A DNA stretch of 64,000 nt from a virus (IMGVR_UViG_3300025121_000282:248001-312000), one strand, 5' to 3'; shown: positions 51,698 through 61,274, counted from the stretch's first letter. A program made the numbers and translations. The notes: a model not told the origin generated them from the sequence alone.

Positions 51698-54247
51698 TCA
51701 GAGCCTTACCAATGGGTGCCCAATGGGTCTGTATATGCCTACACAAGACCATGAATCTGCCGCTGTATCCGGGTTAGTTATTTTGTTGTATTTATCGACA
51801 GACCATCCTGAAAAGACCAAGACCACTACGGTTCCCTTGGGACCCACTGTAGCGATGTCAGAATTTATAACACCGATCATGGTAAACCAATTTCGATGAT
51901 TTATAAAAGAACCCATATTGTGAGAGGCCACCACAGGCCGGATGGTTCTGTTGTCTATAAACTTGTAGTACACCCGGTCTTCTGCGTCAACACCTGTGTA
52001 CTGCGCGTCTAAGTCTATTTGAGACAAATCAGACTTAACAAGAACTGGCAGACTCGCTAGACCAGTATCAGTGGAAAAAGTCACTAGGTCCATGTCTATT
52101 GAACTGGTGAGTTCGTGGTCTCCATTCCAATTGCTAAGTTCGTCCACCACAACAGGTATGTGTTTACCCGGGTTGCGATATTGGTATGACATTCTCCAAC
52201 AGCTAGGTCCGTGAATAGAAGAATAGACTATTGGTGCTGTCTCAATGACGCGTATGGAAATGTTTTGTAACTGAAATGCAGCCCCTGGTATATTTCCTGG
52301 CACTGTCTGTGGCGCATTAGCTTCGTATGCCACCAACACTGAAGAATTGGCACTTGGGGAAAGTGGCCTTATGGGAGAATAAAGTATGTGTATCTGGTCA
52401 GCTGCAATGGGCTTGTCAGATGTAAAAGTAATCCTGCTGCCAGCACCATCTTCCACAAATGTCCAGTTATTTATGTCTGCAGCAGCCCCTATTGTAACAC
52501 TAAGCACGTCATAGATGCGGTCAGGCACTATAGCATAAACATCATCTCCCTGCACTATAGCACCGCAATTATAATTGGTAGACACTCTCTCGTATACTAG
52601 CTGAAAACCACTGCTGGCTACGTCAGCCTCAAAATAAGCAGACAAAAATGACTCAAAATAGTCTATACCATCTGGAACGTGGTATGTACCAATGTCACTT
52701 AAAAAGGTACTTTCCTGCGTGGCATAAAAGTGTGCCGCGTTACTTACGTACGTAAACAACGACCTATTAGCACTAAACATTTGACTTGGATTTCTTCTAA
52801 GTCCAAGACCAGCTGGGTATGACACTTCCAATAGCACTATTACTTCGTCCCCTGGACTGAAACCGCCAGCCAGTGGACCCACATTAAATGTTATGGTGCC
52901 AGTACCCAACCCGGTTATGGTGTAGTCTAGATCATTGCTTGTAAGGTCTTTCCAGTTAGCATACAAAACACCAGTAATTATGGCCCCGGCGCTCTGTGCG
53001 TTGGCCGGAAGTGCATACACCGCATCAGGGTCTACTGCCCAACTTTGACCGTCTAGGGTTATCCAGTAGTTTTCTATGGTGGGTTTGTCAGAAAACCTTC
53101 TACGTATGGAATCAAAATTACCTATTTTGTAGGCAAATGCGTTGTCTCCTGTGGACAACTCATCAATTCTAAGTGTTTTGATGCCGGTGGCACCGTCTGC
53201 AAATTGGGTGTCTTCCCATTGCGTGCAAAGGTTGCCATTTATAAGAGCTTCTTGCGTTAGGAGGTGGGCCCTGCTGGTAGAGGTAGAGGTGTGAGACCTC
53301 AAGTCCATAATGTCTTTAATATCAATTATGTTGTTAAACAGCCCGTCTGGTCTGTCACTAGTTCCGGGGCTGGCAACACCACCATTTTGGTTTGTACTTA
53401 CATTAAATGCTGCAGCATTTCTTCTAAAAATTGCACAGATGGGTATTGCATACACATACCCGTCTATAGACCCAAGGTCTGTTCTGCTTTGTGCATCTCC
53501 CGAGCCTGCTTGCCACAACCCAGGGTCCACACTGGATATGTTGCTAAATGTACGCGACCCCTCACCAGAATTGGCCCCGTGTGCGAATAATTCCGTCATC
53601 CCCAAAAACTTGGGGTTGGTTACCGGATCTTCAGGACCAAAACCAGAGATTGAGTACACACGAATTCTGTGCTGTATCTGTACCCTTACGGTAGACTCGG
53701 CATTCTGCTGTGGGTCTATTAAATCGTCGGATAAGTTTGACCCATGTGGAGACTCCACATTCCCGTATCTAAATATTTTGTCTGGTACTCCAGCCGACTT
53801 GTTGGTGGCTGTGCTGTCTATTTTTGCTCTCCACACTTCTAAAAATATAAAGTCTATACACTTATCACCAAGAAATTCAGACGGCTCAGGTAGGGTTACG
53901 TTTCTAGTCTCTCCCAGTGGGACAACAACTATTTCCCACCCATTCACTTCTGCCCTTATACCCTGTGCTCTTCCATCCAGTGTTATCGTATTTGCAGTGG
54001 CTGTATAACTACTTCCTAGTATGTCACCGGTTGTGTCGTTACTATGGCACGGATGCATTACAATAAACCCGGATGGGCGTATACTGGCTCTAATGCCTGC
54101 CATACCGTAAGACGATAGGTCACTGTCTAGATTGTGCTCAGAGTCTAAAAATATCTTGCCAGTTTGTCCAACAACACCCTCCCAAGAATACCCGCGGGGG
54201 TCTAGCCATCTAGTAACTGAAGCACCGTAGTTTTTTTCACCAGCCAT
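51698..54247 (-). CDS. Large tail/baseplate fibre protein, paralogue 2
   Basis: 849 residues, TGAGG ribosome site. N-terminal domain shares 'DFIFLEVWRAKI', 'RVQIQHRIRVYS' and 'YAIPICAIFRRN' with the gene at 46724, so the two have a common N-terminal anchoring region and divergent distal parts, as for modular tail fibres. Exact attachment site unknown. Confidence 0.7.
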   Translation of the reverse strand: MAGEKNYGASVTRWLDPRGYSWEGVVGQTGKIFLDSEHNLDSDLSSYGMAGIRASIRPSGFIVMHPCHSNDTTGDILGSSYTATANTITLDGRAQGIRAEVNGWEIVVVPLGETRNVTLPEPSEFLGDKCIDFIFLEVWRAKIDSTATNKSAGVPDKIFRYGNVESPHGSNLSDDLIDPQQNAESTVRVQIQHRIRVYSISGFGPEDPVTNPKFLGMTELFAHGANSGEGSRTFSNISSVDPGLWQAGSGDAQSRTDLGSIDGYVYAIPICAIFRRNAAAFNVSTNQNGGVASPGTSDRPDGLFNNIIDIKDIMDLRSHTSTSTSRAHLLTQEALINGNLCTQWEDTQFADGATGIKTLRIDELSTGDNAFAYKIGNFDSIRRRFSDKPTIENYWITLDGQSWAVDPDAVYALPANAQSAGAIITGVLYANWKDLTSNDLDYTITGLGTGTITFNVGPLAGGFSPGDEVIVLLEVSYPAGLGLRRNPSQMFSANRSLFTYVSNAAHFYATQESTFLSDIGTYHVPDGIDYFESFLSAYFEADVASSGFQLVYERVSTNYNCGAIVQGDDVYAIVPDRIYDVLSVTIGAAADINNWTFVEDGAGSRITFTSDKPIAADQIHILYSPIRPLSPSANSSVLVAYEANAPQTVPGNIPGAAFQLQNISIRVIETAPIVYSSIHGPSCWRMSYQYRNPGKHIPVVVDELSNWNGDHELTSSIDMDLVTFSTDTGLASLPVLVKSDLSQIDLDAQYTGVDAEDRVYYKFIDNRTIRPVVASHNMGSFINHRNWFTMIGVINSDIATVGPKGTVVVLVFSGWSVDKYNKITNPDTAADSWSCVGIYRPIGHPLVRL

Positions 54248-54329
54248 ATTGCCTCAGACTACCATCCAGGGATTTACACTACTCACCCATACAAAATTAC
54301 TACCACAACATGTACTTTACAGTTGAAAG

Positions 54330-54977
54330 TTATGTGGATGTGTACTTTTTGGTGAAATACGATGTGGCGTGGGCGTTTAGATACGACCTGAAGAGTCTGT
54401 TGGGAATGCCTGCTTGTTTTGCAGTCTCCATTACATCAGAGTGTAAAGACTTCATTATACTGTAATTTATAGGGGACTTGATTTTAAATGAATGTTCCAT
54501 GTTTGGGTTGTGAGCATCACTTTCAGGACACGTACTTGGTAGTCGTTCGTGTACTGTATCCCCTCGATTTCGTATGTAATATTCCCACACACTTTGGGCT
54601 GGTCCAGTAACTCCATCTCGGTCTGGAATCACCCCCATACCATCTTCCTTGGCTACAGAAAGGGCTGTGTCATACAACAGTGGGCCATATCCCTTCTTAG
54701 CTGCTACAATGCTTATTTCGTAGTTGTAGCCGCACCCATCCGTAGCTAATTCCATACTTAAAATCCCAGTTATAGACTCTTTTAAAGTAGCAACAAAATT
54801 AGTCATCACATCCGGGTTTGTGTCTTTCTCTTTGCCGTATGTGTCTGCCGCGTTGTTAACTACCTGGGCGTCGTACATAATGAAGCTGTGGTCGCCCCCA
54901 TTATCGTTATGCTGAAGAGCCACATTGCTACTTGTGCTGTAGGCTACACATCGTAGTACTGCACTTAACTTGGTCAT
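54330..54977 (-). CDS. GNAT-like protein, tandem copy 1
   Basis: 215 residues. 'YGPLLYDTALSVA' (97-109) and 'IPDRDGVTGPAQSVWEYY' (117-134) match a phage GNAT-like pattern (GPLLYD...PDR...W.YY). Start overlaps the next copy's stop (ATGA). The acetyl-CoA P-loop is not clear-cut, so enzymatic activity is uncertain. Confidence 0.65.
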   Translation of the reverse strand: MTKLSAVLRCVAYSTSSNVALQHNDNGGDHSFIMYDAQVVNNAADTYGKEKDTNPDVMTNFVATLKESITGILSMELATDGCGYNYEISIVAAKKGYGPLLYDTALSVAKEDGMGVIPDRDGVTGPAQSVWEYYIRNRGDTVHERLPSTCPESDAHNPNMEHSFKIKSPINYSIMKSLHSDVMETAKQAGIPNRLFRSYLNAHATSYFTKKYTST

Positions 54978-55648
54978 GTGGACCTGTATTTAGTTCTAAA
55001 AAACACAGCAGACTGAATGCTCAGTGTGTTGATATAACTGTCCGCAGGAATTCCGGCTTTTTTGACCATGGTTACAAGCGATGTATGCCTACTTACAGCT
55101 TCTTCGTATTTTATTGGGGATTTTATGTAGTATTCGTACTCTAAGATGTCGTCACCCACGTCATTCCTGAGCGATGATTTACTTTCTGGACATTTGCCAC
55201 TAAGTGGGTGAGTAATTATGTCGTTTCTTCTATACTTGTAAAAATCCCAAACCCCCTGGGCTTTCCCAGACACCCCATCCCGGTCTGGAATCACCCCCAC
55301 ACCCTCGTTTTTGGCTATGGACAGGGCCACATCATACAGTAAGGGGCCATTTCCACCTATTGCTGCTGAGGAGGAGATTTCATAGTTACTACCACACCCG
55401 CTTGTAGCTGGTTCCATGGTGATGGTTCCCAGCACAGAAGACTTTAAAGAAACGAAAAAGTCGTCTATACAATCCGGGTTTTGTAATTTTTCTTTTTCAA
55501 ATTTTTCTATCGAGGATTTAACTACGTCATAATTGTACGCAGTTATGTCATAAGCATCAGAGCCATGGACTATGCATAAGGCCAAGTGCTTATCTACGAC
55601 GCCAACATCGTAGGCTATTTTACGTAGGTGAGCACTTAGTTTGAGCAC
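54974..55648 (-). CDS. GNAT-like protein, tandem copy 2
   Basis: 224 residues, GTG start. Same motifs as the adjacent copy: GPLLYD (101-106), 'PDRDGVSGKAQGVWDFY' (121-137) and the shared N-terminus 'LSAHLRKIAYD'. The pair arose by tandem duplication. Role, possibly modification of virion or host protein, is not known. Confidence 0.65.
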   Translation of the reverse strand: MLKLSAHLRKIAYDVGVVDKHLALCIVHGSDAYDITAYNYDVVKSSIEKFEKEKLQNPDCIDDFFVSLKSSVLGTITMEPATSGCGSNYEISSSAAIGGNGPLLYDVALSIAKNEGVGVIPDRDGVSGKAQGVWDFYKYRRNDIITHPLSGKCPESKSSLRNDVGDDILEYEYYIKSPIKYEEAVSRHTSLVTMVKKAGIPADSYINTLSIQSAVFFRTKYRST

Positions 55649-55659
55649 AAGTCCATACC

Positions 55660-56421
55660 TTAGAGTGACTTAATCTCTGAGATGATGCGTTGTGCTCGCA
55701 TCAGTACTTTCTTAAGCTGCTCTGTCTGTTCCGTGGACTCCAGTCCTTCCGGAAGTTCTTTTCTAGCAGACATAAATAGCAAGACAGCATCCTGAAGAGT
55801 GTCTGCTGCAATCTCCATTTTATCTTCCGGAGTTAGACTGTTGTACCCACTCCTGAGTGTTCTAATTTCGTTCATTATGTCTACCATTAATGAACGGGCA
55901 GGAGTCGAAAAGCCAGACTCCTGTAGGTCAACTGCGGCTACTTTGCGGAGACTAGCTGCCAAGGTTCTAAACTTCATGTGCTCATCCCTTATCCCTGTGT
56001 ACTTCTTTTGAGTTTCCAAATCAACGAATCCAACAGAATCTACCATTATCACCTTACCATTTTTAAGTTTGATAAGGTCACCCACAGTCATGCTACTGTG
56101 GTTTGTGTGCTTCAACTTTAGCATTTGATCAGCTTGGCCATCGGGACACCAAACTGAACGTTGCATCATTTCCAGTATGTGCTCAGGTGTTATTTCGTCC
56201 ACATATCCAATTTTGGCATGCGTCGTCAACAAAGTTTCATCCGGATTGGACAAATTGAGCAGCAGACTTGGGGATTGGTTTTTTAAATGTCTGAATCCCT
56301 GTAAAAACGAAGCAGAATGCTCTTTTTTTACAAACCATACAGACGACTGCCCGTGGCCGTATCTATGGTCCCCCGTAGCCTTTATTGCATCGCGAAGTGT
56401 TATGTAGTTTTTAACGGACAT
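55660..56421 (-). CDS. Hypothetical protein, start abutted by a hairpin
   Basis: 253 residues. A segment 'MTVGDLIKLKNGKVIMVDSV' (about 110-130) resembles small barrel domains of the YodL kind. C-terminal half helical (KLKKVLMRAQRIISEI). No Shine-Dalgarno; an 8-bp palindromic hairpin ends exactly at the start codon. Confidence 0.6.
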   Translation of the reverse strand: MSVKNYITLRDAIKATGDHRYGHGQSSVWFVKKEHSASFLQGFRHLKNQSPSLLLNLSNPDETLLTTHAKIGYVDEITPEHILEMMQRSVWCPDGQADQMLKLKHTNHSSMTVGDLIKLKNGKVIMVDSVGFVDLETQKKYTGIRDEHMKFRTLAASLRKVAAVDLQESGFSTPARSLMVDIMNEIRTLRSGYNSLTPEDKMEIAADTLQDAVLLFMSARKELPEGLESTEQTEQLKKVLMRAQRIISEIKSL

Positions 56422-56441
56422 TGCGTACTAAATAGTACGCA
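56422..56441 (-). promoter_or_regulatory. 8-bp hairpin abutting a start codon
   Basis: TGCGTACT (56422-56429) and AGTACGCA (56434-56441) with a 4-base loop, touching the ATG at 56421. Same arrangement as at 32037-32069. Confidence 0.55.
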
Positions 56442-56453
56442 TAAAAATGTTAT

Positions 56454-56903
56454 TTAAACATAGTGTTCGGATATAAGCAAAATAGCAACAGCGGAGTATC
56501 CAACAATGTCTCTCCAGGCGTCTACCATGGGCTCACCCACCGCAGTGGCACCACTGCGAGCCAGCATGTTTTCTATCCTGGCCAGCTTGTCCACTGTTCT
56601 CACCTTAATACCAAATTCACCAAACTCAACAATGTTCTTAACACCATAGTCATGGCGCTTTTTAGATAAAAACACGGAGAGTTCAGCAACAGTATCTACA
56701 GAGCTAGAGGACAGTGTGCTAAATTCCACAAAAGCGATAGATCCAATTTGGGTCCAGGTTTCAGTGTTGTTTCTATCCTGAAACGGACTGTTAGCCACCC
56801 TACCTAAAAGGTCTCTTATTGCATGGTGTGCAACACACTGGGTCGGTGTGTTGAATGTGTTTAGTACACTCTCAAATTGCTTTATGTGTTCTGGATTTAC
56901 CAT
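56454..56903 (-). CDS. DUF1599/Nmad1-type (MazG-like) nucleotide pyrophosphohydrolase candidate
   Basis: 149 residues, all-helical. Motifs KKRHDYG (81-87), VDKLARI (104-110), and E124-x3-D128-x3-D132 followed by GY (EPMVDAWRDIVGY) match the DUF1599/nucleotide-modification-associated family, whose fold belongs to the MazG-type NTP pyrophosphohydrolases. In the Z pathway a MazG-type enzyme (MazZ) makes dGMP from dGTP for PurZ; whether this one does so is unknown. No strong ribosome site. Confidence 0.7.
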   Translation of the reverse strand: MVNPEHIKQFESVLNTFNTPTQCVAHHAIRDLLGRVANSPFQDRNNTETWTQIGSIAFVEFSTLSSSSVDTVAELSVFLSKKRHDYGVKNIVEFGEFGIKVRTVDKLARIENMLARSGATAVGEPMVDAWRDIVGYSAVAILLISEHYV

Positions 56904-56937
56904 GTAGCTTTTCTATTACTAAGGGACTGTTGTTAAT

Positions 56938-57843
56938 TTACCACGACATCCAATTGCGGGGGGACTGTACACCATCACGGGTTGTTGGTCCCAGTTTGTG
57001 GCCTCCCCGAATACCGCCATTAAACCTAGACTGTCGGAGGCCTAAAGAGAATTTTAGTGTCCTCTTTGCAAGTTCTAGTTGTGTGTTAAACTGTTGTTCA
57101 GAGGCCGAGGCTAGCCCCTCATACTTGGAAGATTTCTCAATACTTAATGATATACCACCGATTGAATAGTCAAATTCATCAGCCACCCAGTTGAATTGTA
57201 TGGCCCGTGCTGCAGAGGCAATAGTGTGATTTAATATCAGTGCTCTCCAGGCTGGTTTCTGAGCTACCATGGCATCAAAATCCCCAAACATGCCGTCCGT
57301 AGCTGGGGGTGCTAGATTTATGGCATCTACTGCAAAATCCAAATATTCTGATATTTCCTCGTCTTCCCATATAAACCCGAATACTCTATTAAATTGAGTC
57401 AGTGTGCCTTCCGATGTAGGAGGCCTCCAACGGTAATTTTTATCTGGGGCATTGTCTCGTACGAGGATTCTTACACGTCTTATCATAGTGGCCCTGGCAT
57501 CATTGTATAACGGGGCAGACACCTGAACATTTGAGTCCACTACACTAAATTCTTGTACTATTTCTATCGCTTCAGAACCAACATACTGTTTAAAGTACCA
57601 GTGAATTCTAAATTCTCCTAGGTTAGAGTTAGGAGGTACAATAAATGAGGCATAATACTCCCCTACATCCGGGTGTACAGGCAGCCTGTTTTCGTTCCCT
57701 ACCAGGACCTCTATGCCAGTTGTAAAATCACATACATTGTATACTATTTCTGCTGCGTCAGACGAGTTGTTATCCTCATCTTTCAGAAAAATGCTGAGGT
57801 CACTTCTACCTAGTTCTTGACCTCTATAAAACGAGACAGACAT
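56938..57843 (-). CDS. Neck/connector protein with Ig-like N-terminus
   Basis: 301 residues, GAGGAATAA before the ATG and immediately after the preceding stop. N-terminal ~115 residues form an Ig-like domain similar to those at 61986. The C-terminal part (WRPPTSEGTLTQFNR; GISLSIEKSSKYEGLA) is of the type found in phage connector/neck proteins. Fits the head-tail joint position. Role inferred. Confidence 0.65.
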   Translation of the reverse strand: MSVSFYRGQELGRSDLSIFLKDEDNNSSDAAEIVYNVCDFTTGIEVLVGNENRLPVHPDVGEYYASFIVPPNSNLGEFRIHWYFKQYVGSEAIEIVQEFSVVDSNVQVSAPLYNDARATMIRRVRILVRDNAPDKNYRWRPPTSEGTLTQFNRVFGFIWEDEEISEYLDFAVDAINLAPPATDGMFGDFDAMVAQKPAWRALILNHTIASAARAIQFNWVADEFDYSIGGISLSIEKSSKYEGLASASEQQFNTQLELAKRTLKFSLGLRQSRFNGGIRGGHKLGPTTRDGVQSPRNWMSW

Positions 57844-58176
57844 TTATTCCTCTTCTGATTGAGTAAATCTTTCGTTCTGAATGACTAGAAACTGGTGGGC
57901 GACAATCAAAATGTCCAGTACCAGTGTACCTGCAAGGGCAAAAACACACCCAACAAAACCAAATCTTATCAAATCTAGGCAGTCTGTGTTACTAAAATTA
58001 GAAGAGTGAGAAAGCCTTACTAAAACGCCTGCCGAAAAACCCACACAAAATGGGCAGGTGGAGAAGTATTCTAACTTTATTCTTGTTAATAAGAGTCTAA
58101 AGGGATGCCCAATTTTAGACCTAGTAAGTGTGTAAACAATGCCAACAACCGTTAAAGCAAAATCCACGTAGGTCAT
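57844..58176 (-). CDS. DUF1360-type membrane protein
   Basis: 110 residues with two or three hydrophobic segments and a CPFC-VGF motif (41-47) typical of DUF1360 phage/bacterial membrane proteins. Start overlaps the preceding stop. Function unknown. Confidence 0.7.
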   Translation of the reverse strand: MTYVDFALTVVGIVYTLTRSKIGHPFRLLLTRIKLEYFSTCPFCVGFSAGVLVRLSHSSNFSNTDCLDLIRFGFVGCVFALAGTLVLDILIVAHQFLVIQNERFTQSEEE

Positions 58177-58535
58177 ACATTAGCCTTTTTTGTCTTACTA
58201 GTGGGCACAGACTTTTTAGGAGTGGCCAATACTTTGGCATGATGGCCATCAACAGTTGTAATCACTGTACAACAATTTGTAGTGGAAGACTCTTTTATGA
58301 TTGCTAAAGCATCATTACCCTTTGGTCTGTCAAAATCAATGTCACACGCAAAACTCACCTCAACTCTGTGCTGATTCAAAGCCTCCACCAACGATTCTAT
58401 TTCGGTGGATAAACGAACGTTATTAATTTTTCTAATGTTGGTATAAGATACAAGTAGGGCTAGGCGACGAACCGCATCACCTAGCCCTAAAGAAGAAACA
58501 CCGTCTTTTGCTTTGTTTTGTGCGGAATGACTCAT
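58173..58535 (-). CDS. Hypothetical protein
   Basis: 120 residues; helical N-terminus, beta centre (VEVSFACDIDFDRPKG) and a basic tail (KKSVPTSKTKK). Its start codon lies in the loop of an inverted repeat. No family recognised. Confidence 0.55.
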   Translation of the reverse strand: MSHSAQNKAKDGVSSLGLGDAVRRLALLVSYTNIRKINNVRLSTEIESLVEALNQHRVEVSFACDIDFDRPKGNDALAIIKESSTTNCCTVITTVDGHHAKVLATPKKSVPTSKTKKANV

Positions 58536-58552
58536 ACTAAGTTAGTCCGCAC
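58520..58552 (-). promoter_or_regulatory. Inverted repeat enclosing a start codon
   Basis: 7-bp arms (58520-58526 and 58546-58552) with the ATG at 58535 in the loop. Could regulate translation of the gene at 58173. Confidence 0.4.
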
Positions 58553-58562
58553 AAAAAGACGA

Positions 58563-61247
58563 TTACGGCAGGATGATGGGCTCGCCAACTCTTAAGAGAA
58601 GAGAAGAAGCGCCAATGGCAATACCCATGGGCAAAACTACATCGCCACTGCCGCTGGGGGCGGTGGCAGTGATCTGCCCGTCTGTGGTGGACAGGTATAG
58701 TGTCGCACCAGAAGTCCAAGCTCCACCACCGGCTCCCGATGCGATCTTGCCGAAGAGTGCAACGCGGATGGTGCTTGCCGTGTCCAGCGCAGAAGCGTCC
58801 AGCGCAACACCAGCTACCTGCGAGTTGGCAGCTGCATCAGCATCAGCAAGCTGCACCTTGCCATCAGCATCGATGTACACAACACTGCCAACATCCACGG
58901 CAGCATGTACAGCGGGTGTGTCAAAGTGCACGGCGAACGGAGCCGCTGCAGCACCAGTCTGGCCAACAACCAAACCACCTGAACCTACGATCTTAACTTT
59001 CTGGTTGGTGGTTGCATTGCCGAACGAGATGACCTCAGCACCATCGGTGGTGTCAAGGGTCAGGTATGCATTTGTGCTCTCGCCAATCACCAACGAGGTG
59101 GCAGAGTTGTCTACGATCCCGTAGGTCGAAGCAGCAGCAGCACTCAGGTTAAGTGCACCGGCAGAGGTGAGCGCCAAAGTACCAGAAGTAATGGTGCTTA
59201 GGGTAAGACTGCCGCTGGTAGCGCTGACGTTCGAGTTGCCTGTACCGTCGATGCTAAACACGCCTGAAGACAGAATGTCTACAGTGCCCGTCACATCAAT
59301 GTCCAGGTTGGCGCCCGCATTCAAGTCCACGAGGCCAACGCTATCCAGGACTAGGGTGCCCGAGGTAAGCGTCGAAAGCGTCAGGTTACCACCTGTGACG
59401 GAGACGTTTGAGGCGCTTGTGCTGTCAATGGAGAACGAGGCCCCATCCACCGAGAAGGCCGAGGCCCCCACGTTATACGTGAACGTACCCGTCGTCTGTC
59501 CGACGTTGCCCGTGAAGGTCGTCACACCACTCTGGGCCAGTGTCCCGGCATTCTCGATACCCGCGTCGAAGCCCGAGATGGACAGACCTACCGAAGCACC
59601 CGCACCCGCATTCGTCGCGCCGGTCAGCTTCACACCGTAGATGTCCCCGGCATTGTTGAACGAGGTTGCATTACTCAGGTCAACCACGATGCCATTCGAC
59701 GTACCCGTGAAGGCCGAGGCCGCATACACAATACTCAGGGTGCCAACGTTTTCAGTCGTCTTGGCTTGCGTCAGTGCAACTGCACCGTTGTCTACAGTGA
59801 TACCGACACCACCGTTGTAGGCCCCATCAAGTGTAGCCCCACCACTTGCTTCCAAGCTCACCCAAGCTGCACCCGTCCGGTACTTCAGGGTCGAAGTAGT
59901 GGAGTCGTAAAGGAGGTCACCGGCTGCGGGGACCGCGATGTTGTCGGTGATCTCCTGGGTCGTGAAAACCGGCAGACTCAAAAGCACCTGGGCGTCGGTG
60001 CCAAGCTTCACGCGGTCATTCGCATCCAGGCTGGTGATCGTGTCGACGTAGGCAGCCGAGAACGCTGCCGCCGACGTGCCGAGCGTGACGGTCGAGTCCG
60101 CACTCGGGTACATGCTGCCGTTGCCGACGATCACTTGATCGGCGTTGTTCGCGAACAGGTGCAGTAGGCCGCCAGCCATGCCGCCACCGATGGAGAAGTC
60201 TCCACCGCCGGTGATCATCGTGGCCCCGCCCTTGGGGATCATCGTGCCGTCACCATTGACGCGGAGCAGTTCGTTGCCGGAGTTGTTCTTGACCACGAAC
60301 CCGGTCGCGGTCGTGTCGGCGCCGAGCATCATCACGATGTCGGAAGCGACGGCGACGTTGTCGAACCGCAGCTCGCCCGTCGCCGATGTCGCGACCGTAT
60401 TCGTGCCGTCGTGCTGGATCGCGAAGTCGGATCCGGTGCCAATCGTGATGCTCACCGAATCCGGCAGCATCGCGCCGCCCGTGAGCGTCGCGAGATCGTC
60501 GGCGGCCAGCGTTCCGACGCGCAGCGGAAGCGCGTCAAGGACGGCATCGCCGCCAAGGCGGCCGGTCAGGTGCGCGACCACCCACACGTCGTTCGTCTCG
60601 TCGTACACGAGACCGTGGAACGGCGAGTAGATCGAGACCGCCTCGGTGTCCGCGGGCTGCGTGGTCCAGGCAGAAGCGACCGTCGCGATATTCGAGATCC
60701 CGTTGTACTCGGTGACGAGCCGGACGTTGTCGCCCGCGCTCTTCAGCCACATGCCGGTGTAGTAGTCGTTCGTGGCGCTGCCGCCCGCGAGCTTCACCTG
60801 GACGTTCGTCATGCCCGTCTGATCGCCAATATCGGCAATCGTCGCGACGAGCGCGTTCGCGTCTGTCACCACATCACCGGTGCCGACATCATTCGCGGCC
60901 TGATACCGCTGCGCGGCATACCCGGCATTCGCGGATCCGGACGGCCCCGCGTTCACCAGCGCAATGTTGTCGTCGACCTCCATGATCGTGCTATTAACCG
61001 TAGTAGTAGTCCCGTTTACGGTTAAATTACCAGTAATGGTGACACCATCTGCAAACACAGCAGCCCCTGTAAAGGACTTACTGTTCAGGGCAAGGTCTCC
61101 GCCCAGCGACAACGTGGAGTTGCCAGCACCACCACCTAGGGTGATAACACCAGCTGCAGCGCCCAAATCAAAGGACGTACCATCGAGGCCTAGACTCAAC
61201 GACGACGTTTTACGTACGCCACCGTCCAGTACTAAAATTTGTGCCAT
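58563..61247 (-). CDS. Beta-rich fibre/decoration protein, GC-mosaic
   Basis: 894 residues, GGAGAG ribosome site. Built of Gly/Ala/Thr/Ser beta repeats ('NVSVTGGNLTLST', 'SGTLALTSAG') and a C-terminal compact beta domain (GKIASGAGGGAW...GEPIILP) also seen in the gene at 61986. No predicted helix or enzyme motif. The middle of the gene, about 59900-60980, is clearly GC-rich while its 5' end and the leader are AT-rich, a sign of recombination. Likely capsid decoration or a long fibre; position among head genes favours decoration. Confidence 0.7.
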   Translation of the reverse strand: MAQILVLDGGVRKTSSLSLGLDGTSFDLGAAAGVITLGGGAGNSTLSLGGDLALNSKSFTGAAVFADGVTITGNLTVNGTTTTVNSTIMEVDDNIALVNAGPSGSANAGYAAQRYQAANDVGTGDVVTDANALVATIADIGDQTGMTNVQVKLAGGSATNDYYTGMWLKSAGDNVRLVTEYNGISNIATVASAWTTQPADTEAVSIYSPFHGLVYDETNDVWVVAHLTGRLGGDAVLDALPLRVGTLAADDLATLTGGAMLPDSVSITIGTGSDFAIQHDGTNTVATSATGELRFDNVAVASDIVMMLGADTTATGFVVKNNSGNELLRVNGDGTMIPKGGATMITGGGDFSIGGGMAGGLLHLFANNADQVIVGNGSMYPSADSTVTLGTSAAAFSAAYVDTITSLDANDRVKLGTDAQVLLSLPVFTTQEITDNIAVPAAGDLLYDSTTSTLKYRTGAAWVSLEASGGATLDGAYNGGVGITVDNGAVALTQAKTTENVGTLSIVYAASAFTGTSNGIVVDLSNATSFNNAGDIYGVKLTGATNAGAGASVGLSISGFDAGIENAGTLAQSGVTTFTGNVGQTTGTFTYNVGASAFSVDGASFSIDSTSASNVSVTGGNLTLSTLTSGTLVLDSVGLVDLNAGANLDIDVTGTVDILSSGVFSIDGTGNSNVSATSGSLTLSTITSGTLALTSAGALNLSAAAASTYGIVDNSATSLVIGESTNAYLTLDTTDGAEVISFGNATTNQKVKIVGSGGLVVGQTGAAAAPFAVHFDTPAVHAAVDVGSVVYIDADGKVQLADADAAANSQVAGVALDASALDTASTIRVALFGKIASGAGGGAWTSGATLYLSTTDGQITATAPSGSGDVVLPMGIAIGASSLLLRVGEPIILP

Positions 61248-61274
61248 TTTGTCTCTCCAATTTTTTGATACAAA

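Noticed and set aside
53310-54008. 232-codon plus-strand open frame
   Set aside because: Antisense to the fibre paralogue at 51698; no ribosome site and no protein-like motifs.
60411-61025. 204-codon plus-strand open frame in the GC-rich block
   Set aside because: High GC lowers stop frequency; the Arg-rich translation looks like a random frame.
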